Positions 7,737-14,999 of a stretch of DNA of 64,000 bases are shown here, in pieces; within the stretch, counting starts at the first letter, position 1, and each line of letters opens with the position of its first letter. The stretch is from Allocoprococcus comes. GTDB taxonomy: Bacteria > Bacillota > Clostridia > Lachnospirales > Lachnospiraceae. Below the pieces are notes generated by a model. That model had not been told where the DNA came from. It saw nothing but the letters and a program-made list of their open reading frames with translations, and made no database searches. The DNA is taken from positions 1 through 64,000 of the forward strand of contig NZ_JAAIMM010000012.1 of the NCBI RefSeq assembly GCF_013300725.1, written 5' to 3'. Position numbers and translations under genes: made by a program.

Positions 7737-9173
7737 CTAAATTGTTCCGTGTTTTTTGGATGGTCTTTCTTCCCTTTTTGTAAATAACATCTCAAATGCA
7801 CCGATCACATATTTTCTTGTATCTGCCGGTTCGATGATGGTATCTACATATCCTCTTCCTGCTGCTGAGAGCGGGCTTGACTGAAGTGCTTTGTATTCTT
7901 CTGTCTTTGCTTTTAATGTGTCTGCATCTGCATCTGTGTACATGATCTTAGCTGCCATATCTGCTGCCATCATTCCGATCTCAGCTTCCGGCCATGCGTA
8001 TACCATGTCTGCACCGATTGCTTTGCTGTTCATGGTCACATATGCACTTCCGAATGCTTTGCCTGTGATCACGTTGACTTTCGGTACAGTTGCGTCTGCA
8101 AATGCATAAGTGAGAGCTGCCATCTCTCTTGCAAGGTTCTTTTCTGAGCATGCAGATGCCTTAAGTCCTTTTACATTTGTAAGTGTCAGTACAGGAATTC
8201 CGAATGCATCACAGAATTTAACGAAAGCGGTTGCTTTCTTGCATCCCATTGCTGAGAGTGTGCCATCGAATTCTTCTGCTGTGTTTCCTTCTTCATCATA
8301 TACTTTTGAGCGGTTGGCAACAGCGCCTACTGTCATTCCGTTCAGACGGATGAAGCCTGTTACCATATCTTTTGCATATGCTTTCTTTGTCTCAATGAAC
8401 ACACCATTGTCAGAGATCATAGAAAGAGCAAGTGCTGCATCTTCTGCTGCGTTCTCAAGATCTGCACATACTCTGTTCAGATCGTCTGTGCATTCATCGT
8501 ATGCATCGTTGTCTTCATTGTTAGCCGGAAGAATTGCTACGAGTGAGCGGATCTCGTCAAGAATTTCTTCTTCGCTTCCTACGCCGTCAACGATTCCGGA
8601 TTCTTCGCTCTGGAATTTTGCGCTTGCTGTATCGCATTTGTCCGCGGTGTTGCCCGGAATGGTGTTCGGAGAGTTTACGAATAATTTTCCGTTCTCTGCC
8701 ATGAATGTAAAATCAGAAAGTGCTGCTGCCGCTGCCAGTCCACCACCGCAATTGCCGAATACTGCTGTGATCTGTGGAATTACGCCAGAAGCCATAGCCT
8801 GTTTGTAATAGAAGCTTCCGAATGCGTTCAGTGCGTCAGTTGCTTCCTGAAGACGAAGTCCTGCGCAGTCGATCAGACCGATCACCGGTGCGCCCATCTT
8901 CATTGCCATATCATAAATGTTCGCAATCTTCTTTGCGTGCATCTCGCCGATGGTTCCGTTCAGTACAGATGCGTCCTGGCTGTATACATATACCAGGTTT
9001 CCATCGATCACACCGTAACCTGTGATGACGCCATCTGTCGGAGCTTTTTTCTCCTGCATGTTGAAATCTGTTGCTCTTGCAGTTACCTGTCCACCGATTT
9101 CAACAAAGCTTCCCTCATCGAGCAAATTGGCAATTCTTAAGCTCGCCGGGTTTGATGATGTTGTGTTGCTCAT
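7737..9173 (-). CDS. acyl-CoA carboxyltransferase subunit (12S/MmdA-like)
   Basis: The protein belongs to the crotonase-fold carboxyltransferases of methylmalonyl-CoA decarboxylase alpha, propionyl-CoA carboxylase beta and transcarboxylase 12S. It contains two carboxyltransferase halves, with oxyanion-type glycine motifs at FGNCGGGLAAAAALSDF (N half) and GKAFGSAYVTMNSKAIGADMVYAWPEAEIGMM (C half). At 478 residues it is somewhat shorter than the usual 510-520, and the N-terminus lacks part of the usual ERI-leader region. It is the first gene of the operon, behind the promoter at 9232-9260. It would exchange CO2 between an acyl-CoA and carboxybiotin. The acyl group cannot be told from sequence alone. 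Confidence 0.8.
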   Translation of the reverse strand: MSNTTSSNPASLRIANLLDEGSFVEIGGQVTARATDFNMQEKKAPTDGVITGYGVIDGNLVYVYSQDASVLNGTIGEMHAKKIANIYDMAMKMGAPVIGLIDCAGLRLQEATDALNAFGSFYYKQAMASGVIPQITAVFGNCGGGLAAAAALSDFTFMAENGKLFVNSPNTIPGNTADKCDTASAKFQSEESGIVDGVGSEEEILDEIRSLVAILPANNEDNDAYDECTDDLNRVCADLENAAEDAALALSMISDNGVFIETKKAYAKDMVTGFIRLNGMTVGAVANRSKVYDEEGNTAEEFDGTLSAMGCKKATAFVKFCDAFGIPVLTLTNVKGLKASACSEKNLAREMAALTYAFADATVPKVNVITGKAFGSAYVTMNSKAIGADMVYAWPEAEIGMMAADMAAKIMYTDADADTLKAKTEEYKALQSSPLSAAGRGYVDTIIEPADTRKYVIGAFEMLFTKREERPSKKHGTI

Positions 9174-9231
9174 AAATCTAGCCCTCCATTTTTATAAATT
9201 TAATAATTAAATCAAATTTTCTGCCGTGTAT

Positions 9232-9260
9232 ATTATACTTGCTTTTTATGCAATACGCAA
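9232..9260 (-). promoter_or_regulatory. promoter of the Na+-pump operon
   Basis: TTGCGT (-35, 9255-9260) and TATAAT (-10, 9232-9237) are spaced 17 bases. The spacer holds a small dyad, TTGC...GCAA. The transcript would start about 52 bases before the 12S-like gene, whose ribosome site is GGAGGG. The amidohydrolase promoter at 10704-10732 is strikingly similar. Confidence 0.75.
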
Positions 9261-9319
9261 CTGTTTTTGATAAGTTTTCTCTTATTTTGTTAAATTTTCG
9301 ACAAGTAATTTTCACGTGT

Positions 9320-9344
9320 AAAAAAGCCTCTGCAACGCAGAAGC
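9320..9344 (-). terminator. terminator of the amidohydrolase gene
   Basis: An 8-bp stem (9326-9333 with 9337-9344, one G-U pair) with a three-base loop is followed by six U residues in the minus-strand transcript. It begins seven bases after the amidohydrolase stop codon. Confidence 0.85.
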
Positions 9345-9350
9345 CTTTTC

Positions 9351-10589
9351 TTACATAAACATATTCCCTGTTCCAACATAACGGATGCCGTCTTCAAAGA
9401 CTCTCTTTCCGCCAAGTGTAACAAATTTTACATCTTTTAATCTGGTGATATCCCGGCTTAAGTCACCGCCAACTACCAGAAGATCTGCATCCAGTCCTTC
9501 CGCAACAAGTCCGCGTTCTTTTTCCACACCCAGTACCTTTGCCGGGTTGGAGGTTGCCACCTGTACTGCCTGCACCGGCGTAATTCCGTATTCCACCATA
9601 TATTGCAGTTCTCTCGGAAGCGGCAGGAGCGGAGAATGATACATCACCATATCGGTGCCGGCAAGAACCGTCACACCCGTATCATAAAATTCTTTAAAAT
9701 GATCCCGGTACGCTTTGTATGCCGGTTCAAAGAATTCATAATTTGCCATCTCTTTTTGCATGACCGGATCGCTGACCGGTGCATCGCCATTCTTCTCGAT
9801 ATTTTCCTTGCACAGTTTATAGAGATAAGTATATGCCATGATTGTCGGTGTCCAGGCAATACCTTTTTCTGCCATCTGCTTTGCATGATCCAGCGTCATA
9901 AAGGTTCCATGTTCGATCGTGTCAAATCCGGCATCAATGCACATCTGAATCCCCGGATTGGTCCCGGCATGCACACCACACTTGATTCCTCTTCTGTGGC
10001 ACTCATCCACCGCCGCATCCAGTTCTTCCTGGGTAAACTCCGGATACGATTCCCGGTTGGTGGTCAGGATCTTCACCCATTCCGCACCGTCACGCACCTG
10101 CTTACGGATCTCTTTACGGATTGCCCACGGACCGTCCATTTCCTCTACCTCTTCCCAGGCATGTCCGCCTGTCATGCAGATTCCGGTGTCTGTATGCACG
10201 ATTCTCGGGATCACGATAAATCCCTTCTTTTCTGCCAGTTTCAGATTCTTGCATACACCATGTGCAGAAGACATATCCCGCACCGTGGTGATTCCTCTTT
10301 CAAATGCAGCCTGCGCATGCTGCAGCGCATATAACATGATCAGCTGTGATCCATAATTAAAGCTATCCGGCTGGGAATAGCCGTATGCAAGATGCGCATG
10401 CATATCCATAAGTCCCGGAAGAAGTGTCGCATCACCATACTCCTTAACTTCCTCCTGTGGAAATTCTTTCAGCAACTCTTCTTTCGGTGCAATTTTTCCG
10501 ATCTTGCCGTCCTCTCCGACATAGACCGCCTTATCCGTAAGAACGGTCTTTCCATCTCCTGTAATCAGATATTTCGTACTGATAATCAT
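9351..10589 (-). CDS. metal-dependent amidohydrolase (imidazolonepropionase/prolidase-like)
   Basis: This is an amidohydrolase-superfamily enzyme, 412 residues, with a TIM-barrel metal site: MDMHAHLAYG (HxH, about residues 62-64), HAGTNPG, IEHGTFM and the catalytic aspartate in LAGTDMV. The N- and C-terminal beta-sandwich parts are both present, so the protein is complete. The closest subfamily is that of imidazolonepropionase-like hydrolases and Xaa-Pro or isoaspartyl-type dipeptidases; substrate is unknown. It has its own promoter and terminator. Its position after a peptide-transport operon suggests dipeptide or amino-acid-derivative hydrolysis in the cytoplasm, but that is inference. Confidence 0.82.
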   Translation of the reverse strand: MIISTKYLITGDGKTVLTDKAVYVGEDGKIGKIAPKEELLKEFPQEEVKEYGDATLLPGLMDMHAHLAYGYSQPDSFNYGSQLIMLYALQHAQAAFERGITTVRDMSSAHGVCKNLKLAEKKGFIVIPRIVHTDTGICMTGGHAWEEVEEMDGPWAIRKEIRKQVRDGAEWVKILTTNRESYPEFTQEELDAAVDECHRRGIKCGVHAGTNPGIQMCIDAGFDTIEHGTFMTLDHAKQMAEKGIAWTPTIMAYTYLYKLCKENIEKNGDAPVSDPVMQKEMANYEFFEPAYKAYRDHFKEFYDTGVTVLAGTDMVMYHSPLLPLPRELQYMVEYGITPVQAVQVATSNPAKVLGVEKERGLVAEGLDADLLVVGGDLSRDITRLKDVKFVTLGGKRVFEDGIRYVGTGNMFM

Positions 10590-10612
10590 CCCTTGATCCC
10601 TCTTTAATTCCT

Positions 10613-10642
10613 TTATTTTTCAAATACACGCAGCCCTTTCAT
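10613..10642 (-). CDS. possible 9-residue leader peptide upstream of the amidohydrolase
   Basis: The mRNA leader contains ATG-AAA-GGG-CTG-CGT-GTA-TTT-GAA-AAA-TAA, preceded by GGGAGAGAGG. The start codon lies in the loop of a small GCAGC/GCTGC hairpin. The peptide has no run of one amino acid, so a classical attenuator is unlikely, but translation here could affect the ribosome site downstream. Confidence 0.25.
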   Translation of the reverse strand: MKGLRVFEK

Positions 10643-10703
10643 GCTGCCTCTCTCCCGTTGCATTCATTCTTTAACATTTTAAAGCGCAACCGTCTTGAAG
10701 TGT

Positions 10704-10732
10704 ATTATACTTGTTTTTTCAAGCCGGCGCAA
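10704..10732 (-). promoter_or_regulatory. promoter of the amidohydrolase gene
   Basis: TTGCGC (-35, 10727-10732) and TATAAT (-10, 10704-10709) are separated by 17 bases. The leader to the start codon is about 107 bases. The remainder of the 10590-10985 gap holds the leader, this promoter and the terminator at 10911-10945. Confidence 0.7.
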
Positions 10733-10910
10733 CCGTTTTCCACAGAATCTATTAAATATTTTGCAATTTTTAATCCGTTTTACGTCCAAAACTTTATACA
10801 GATACACTTGCACTTTTCATTTTATTCACAACATCGTTTGACAATCAATATTAAAATCTTGCGACTCCCAGGTCTGCGTCCAAAGATTACAGCGCAGATT
10901 TAAAAAAAGA

Positions 10911-10945
10911 AAATCCTTATCCGGCAAATCACCAGATAAGGATTT
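10911..10945 (-). terminator. terminator of the peptide-use operon
   Basis: An 11-bp stem (10911-10921 with 10935-10945) is followed by TTCTTTTTTT on the minus strand. It lies 40 bases after the stop of the Xaa-Pro-type peptidase gene and separates it from the amidohydrolase. Confidence 0.9.
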
Positions 10946-10985
10946 CCTCTATTCTTTATACTTTTTTAGGATGACAACATTTTTA

Positions 10986-12065
10986 TTACAGTGTGATCAG
11001 CGCATCTGTAATATTTGTAATTCTGCGGTATCCATCTTCTGTGATCAGGAAATCATCTTCCTGACGGACACCACCGATTCCCGGAATGTAAATTCCAGGT
11101 TCGATCGTATGAACCATTCCCGGCTGAAGGACCACTTTACTGCCGGTGCAGATATACGGCTGTTCATGAATATCCAGTCCGAAGTTGTGTCCCGGACCAT
11201 GTGGAATATGATAGCCTGCATCTTCCACTACATTCACGATGATATCTCTGAGCTCGCCCATAACCATTCCCGGTTTCAGGCTGTTCTGTCCGGCATCCTT
11301 TGCTTTTCTGACTACGTCAAACATCTTGTAAAGCTCCGGATTCTTGGCTTTTCCTACTGCAACAGTACGGGTAATGTCCGAGCAGTATCCGTGATAATAA
11401 GTTCCGAAATCAATCGTCACAAAATCACCAAGCTGGATTTTTCTGTCGGATGCCGTCGCATGACAGTTTGCTCCGTTATCCGGACCAGATGCTACGATCG
11501 TCTCGAAGCAGAATCCTGAACCGCCACGGCTTCTGAACTGATATTCCAGTTCATTTGCAATATCGATCTCTGTAACGCCCGGTTTGATCACATCAAGCAG
11601 TGCATAGAAAGATCTCTCTGAAATCCGGCATGCCTGTTCGATCGTCTCGATTTCTTCCGGTGTCTTGATCGCACGTAAAGGTTCTACATAAGAGCCTTCG
11701 GAAACGAATTTGGTATCAGGAGCCTGGCTTACCAGATCCTGATAATCGTCAAACGTAAGATCTGCTCCACAGATTGTACACTGTTTTACTCCTGCTTCTG
11801 CCGCCAATTTACCGGTCTGGCTGAAGTAATTCAGTCCTTCACCATAGACAACAACTTCAAATCCTTCTGTTTCCTGTGCGGCCTGGAATTCAAACCGACC
11901 GTCTGTCACAAAATAATTTTTCTGTTCTGTCAGAAGCAGGACTGCAACTCCATATTCTCCGGTAAAGCCGGTCAGATACTTGATGTCGCTGCCTTTGCTG
12001 ATCACAATTCCGTCATGACCGTTTTTCTTTGCAGCATCTACAATTGTCTGAATGCGTGTATTCAT
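10986..12065 (-). CDS. M24 family Xaa-Pro aminopeptidase/dipeptidase
   Basis: This 359-residue pita-bread metallopeptidase removes residues N-terminal to proline from peptides in the cytoplasm. It has an N-terminal creatinase-like domain (about residues 1-125) and a catalytic C-terminal domain. The five metal ligands are recognisable in VTIDFGTYYHGYCSDITRT (two Asp), GPGHNFGLDIHE (His), HTIEPGIYI (Glu) and GVRQEDDFLI (Glu). It lies 14 bases after the HEFGH metallopeptidase gene and is the last gene of the transporter operon. The length is normal for PepQ/YpdF-type enzymes. Confidence 0.92.
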   Translation of the reverse strand: MNTRIQTIVDAAKKNGHDGIVISKGSDIKYLTGFTGEYGVAVLLLTEQKNYFVTDGRFEFQAAQETEGFEVVVYGEGLNYFSQTGKLAAEAGVKQCTICGADLTFDDYQDLVSQAPDTKFVSEGSYVEPLRAIKTPEEIETIEQACRISERSFYALLDVIKPGVTEIDIANELEYQFRSRGGSGFCFETIVASGPDNGANCHATASDRKIQLGDFVTIDFGTYYHGYCSDITRTVAVGKAKNPELYKMFDVVRKAKDAGQNSLKPGMVMGELRDIIVNVVEDAGYHIPHGPGHNFGLDIHEQPYICTGSKVVLQPGMVHTIEPGIYIPGIGGVRQEDDFLITEDGYRRITNITDALITL

Positions 12066-12079
12066 TGTTCCATCTCCTA

Positions 12080-13180
12080 CTAAATAAAATCCCAGTTGAA
12101 TTTCATATTTTCATCATATGATTTGTATGGTTTTCCATCAATATCATAGATATTTACATTATAATGCCAAGGTTCCGGAAGTGTCTTCTCCGGATAAATG
12201 TGCTTCATCAGCTCATATCCTTCCGGATCATAGACCTTCAGTTCCTCTCTTGTGTTGACCGGTCCGGGGATACCATCCCATCGTCCGTCAACACCTTCCT
12301 GCATGACATTGAACCAGACGGTACTTAAAGTTGCAAAATACTCTTCGTAATTGCTGATCGCATAAGTGTCCGGCCACAAACCATTGTCGCTGGCATGCTG
12401 ATATGCTTTCCGGATCATGTCTGCAAGCGTCTGGTCTTTCAGACCATTCATTCCAACCAGATGGATCGCATGTCCGAATTCATGGACAAGAATCATCTCA
12501 TTTGGATAACTGGTTGCATATCTTCCGGTTCTGAGACGGATCACATTTGCCTCTGAAATAGAGGATGCCGGATTCGTCATCTCGCCGCCGTAACCTGCCA
12601 CATGGCGGGTTGCAAGCAGATATCCCATTCTGTGTTCCGGGACATCATAAGCATTCTCAAGCAGTCCGAACACAGATACCTCTGCGCCTCTGCGGACAAG
12701 CTCTTCTGCTACTTCCGGGATCTTTTCAAGCATCATATCAATAATTGCAAGTGCTTTATCCACTACGGCCGGTGTTGTTTTTTCTCCGGCTTTTACTACA
12801 ATGCCGGAGGTTCCTTTTTTGCGGACTACATAATATGGCTGATACACGGTCTGGTAAACCTTTTCATTGTCTACCGGTCTGTCTTTTACATCAGTCAGCT
12901 TCCCGACAATCTGTACAGTAACCTCTCCTGCACATTCCGGATCAACCGGATGAACCAGGGAAAGTGTGGTACGCATGGATTCTTTCTGGTATACCGTACC
13001 ATAATCCCATGTCATATCACTGGTCCAGTGTACCAGTTCCTGTACTTCCCCTTTGTATTTTACCAGATAATCGTTTTCATTATCAGCACGGCGCATCTGT
13101 TCGCCCCAATAAATCTCAATTCTTCTGTCATCGATCAGAATGACTTTTTCGACCGGTGCATAATTACAATTCTCTGACAT
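12080..13180 (-). CDS. putative gluzincin metallopeptidase (HEFGH)
   Basis: This 366-residue protein is not a family I can name. It has a clear zinc-peptidase motif, HEFGHAIH (residues 233-240). A downstream NYEEYFATL (about 277-285) could give the third zinc ligand, as in gluzincins of the anthrax-lethal-factor-like (ATLF) type. No signal peptide or membrane segment is visible, so it should be cytoplasmic. The N-terminal half (about 1-130) is beta-rich and unassigned. The gene lies between a POT peptide transporter (43 bases upstream) and a Xaa-Pro-type peptidase (14 bases downstream), which suggests that it cleaves imported peptides. Catalysis is inferred from the motif only. Confidence 0.7.
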   Translation of the reverse strand: MSENCNYAPVEKVILIDDRRIEIYWGEQMRRADNENDYLVKYKGEVQELVHWTSDMTWDYGTVYQKESMRTTLSLVHPVDPECAGEVTVQIVGKLTDVKDRPVDNEKVYQTVYQPYYVVRKKGTSGIVVKAGEKTTPAVVDKALAIIDMMLEKIPEVAEELVRRGAEVSVFGLLENAYDVPEHRMGYLLATRHVAGYGGEMTNPASSISEANVIRLRTGRYATSYPNEMILVHEFGHAIHLVGMNGLKDQTLADMIRKAYQHASDNGLWPDTYAISNYEEYFATLSTVWFNVMQEGVDGRWDGIPGPVNTREELKVYDPEGYELMKHIYPEKTLPEPWHYNVNIYDIDGKPYKSYDENMKFNWDFI

Positions 13181-13223
13181 TTATTTTTCATCCTCCTGAA
13201 ACATAAACTTATTTTCTGATCTT

Positions 13224-14711
13224 TTATGCTTCTGCGTTCTTGTCCAGTCCCATTCCGACTGCAAGTTTTTTACTGAAGATTGCTACAACCGCACCAACTG
13301 CACATACACCCAAACCGATTGCTACGAAGAACGGAATTTCGCTTCCTTCTTTGTAGAAGTTTGTGAGCAGCGTGTTAAGAGCAGCTCCTGTAGACTGTGA
13401 CATTGACCAGATTGTCATCATCTGTGTCATGAATGCCTTCGGTGCTGCAACAGCCGTGATCGAGTAACCGATCGGGCAGGTAAATCCTTCACCAAGCATC
13501 AGGATTGCGTAGAATAATACGATCCACCATGCGCTGACTTTTGCATCTCCAGGATAGATTACATAGAGGAGTGCAATGATCAAAGCTCCAAGTCCCCAGA
13601 AGATAGTTCCGATACCCATCTTTGTGGTTCCGTATGGCTGTTTCTTTCCAAGTTTTGTCCATACTGCTGTCAGGATACTTCCGATGATAACTGCGAACAC
13701 TGCCGGGATTGTCTGCATAGATGCTGCAGGCACTTCGATTCCGAACAGTACACGGTTAACCTTTTCTTCATAGAAGATTGCGAGAATTGAAATTGTCTGT
13801 GTCCAGATCAGCAGGGTAACTGCGTTACAGATGAACGGCGGAACCAGGCAGAGGATTTTTTTCTTCTCATATGGCTCTGTCTTTTTACTTCTGTAAATAA
13901 CTACCAGGTATGCGATCGGGATAATGATCGATACAGTACTGATTACATTTGAGAATACAGAAATTGTTAATGTTCCTGTTGCAAAAAGTGTTGCAAGAAC
14001 AACTGCGCAGATAACAAGTACAACGATCATCTTTGTGATGAAAGAACGTTTCTTATCATCCGGAAGCGGATCATCCGGTTCAATACCGATGTTACCGAAG
14101 AACGGTTTGTATGTAACTGCATATACAACGATACCTAAGAAAGCAAGGACTGCACATGCTGCGAATGCTGCATGGTATCCAAGTGCTGCTGCGATTGCAC
14201 CGGAAAGTACCGGAGCTGCTGCACCAATGTTGGAAATTACGTAAGAAATCGTATAAGCACTGTCACGTCTTCCGTCTGATTCATCATAGAATTTTCCAAG
14301 AAGAGCATCCAGACATCTACCACCGAACATCGGTCCGATTGCCAGACATCCCATAGCGATTCCATAGCCAGGAACGCCAAGTGGTAATGCAAGGCATACA
14401 TATCCAATAAACGAAAGTGATCTTGCTACAAATAAAGACTTCCGGCATCCTAAGATACGGTCGCAGACAAAGCTTCCGACAATACCTGTCAGTACGACAA
14501 CTGTTGAATATAAAGAGATCAGCTGTGCGGCATTTGCCTTGCTGAATCCAAGTCCCTCCGGTGCATTTGCGTATAAGTAGTAAATCAATACCGCACTCAT
14601 CGCATAGTTTGCGAAAGAGTTACAAAGCTGCATAAAGCTCAGGGTTCCCACTCCCTTTGGCTGTCCTAAAAAGGCGGTTTGTTTTCTTAACGCCTCATCA
14701 TGTTCGTTCAT
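13224..14711 (-). CDS. POT family proton-dependent oligopeptide transporter
   Basis: This 495-residue membrane protein has about twelve to fourteen hydrophobic segments and POT/PTR2-like features, including an N-terminal FMQLCNSFANYAMSAVLIYYLY region and the loop GRCLDALLGKFYDES. Family members import di- and tripeptides with protons. The ATG at 14711 follows GGAGGG at seven bases; an upstream ATG lacks this. It is the first gene of an operon with two peptidases, which fits peptide uptake followed by intracellular hydrolysis. The distinction from other MFS peptide carriers rests on general resemblance. Confidence 0.82.
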   Translation of the reverse strand: MNEHDEALRKQTAFLGQPKGVGTLSFMQLCNSFANYAMSAVLIYYLYANAPEGLGFSKANAAQLISLYSTVVVLTGIVGSFVCDRILGCRKSLFVARSLSFIGYVCLALPLGVPGYGIAMGCLAIGPMFGGRCLDALLGKFYDESDGRRDSAYTISYVISNIGAAAPVLSGAIAAALGYHAAFAACAVLAFLGIVVYAVTYKPFFGNIGIEPDDPLPDDKKRSFITKMIVVLVICAVVLATLFATGTLTISVFSNVISTVSIIIPIAYLVVIYRSKKTEPYEKKKILCLVPPFICNAVTLLIWTQTISILAIFYEEKVNRVLFGIEVPAASMQTIPAVFAVIIGSILTAVWTKLGKKQPYGTTKMGIGTIFWGLGALIIALLYVIYPGDAKVSAWWIVLFYAILMLGEGFTCPIGYSITAVAAPKAFMTQMMTIWSMSQSTGAALNTLLTNFYKEGSEIPFFVAIGLGVCAVGAVVAIFSKKLAVGMGLDKNAEA

Positions 14712-14852
14712 TATTTTTCCCTCCAAAATAACCTTTTGTATTCTATTCATTCAACAAAAAACAATCGTTAATTGTTTCCCCATCCTCAGATGTCTTCACT
14801 CCTCCTTTTTTCATAATTTTTAACCTTTGTTTTTTATTATGAACATACAAGT

Positions 14853-14917
14853 ATCTTACTTTTTTTTGTTTACTTTGTCAATATTTTTGCCTATAAATAT
14901 GAATTTTTGTTCATATT
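14853..14917 (-). promoter_or_regulatory. promoter and upstream dyad of the peptide-use operon
   Basis: TTGACA (-35, 14876-14881) and TAAGAT (-10, 14853-14858) are spaced 17 bases. A perfect 8-base dyad, AATATGAA...TTCATATT (14896-14903 and 14910-14917), lies just upstream of the -35 and looks like an activator site. More TTCATA half-sites occur in the leader, which is about 135 bases long. Confidence 0.7.
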
Positions 14918-14930
14918 CATAAACATTGAT

Positions 14931-14971
14931 AAAAAAAGAACGCAAAAAACGTCTTTTTACCCGTTTTTGCG
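14931..14971 (-). terminator. terminator of leuA-araC fusion gene
   Basis: A stem (14941-14951 with 14962-14971) is followed by UUCUUUUUUU in the minus-strand RNA. It starts about 30 bases after the stop codon of the fusion gene. Confidence 0.85.
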
Positions 14972-14999
14972 CCCTTTTTTCGTCGTTTTTCTGTATTAT

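Noticed and set aside
9603-10334. Plus-strand frame of about 240 codons opposite the amidohydrolase
   Set aside because: His/Arg-rich composition is typical of the complement of a coding sequence, there is no ribosome site, and the minus-strand gene has clear catalytic motifs.
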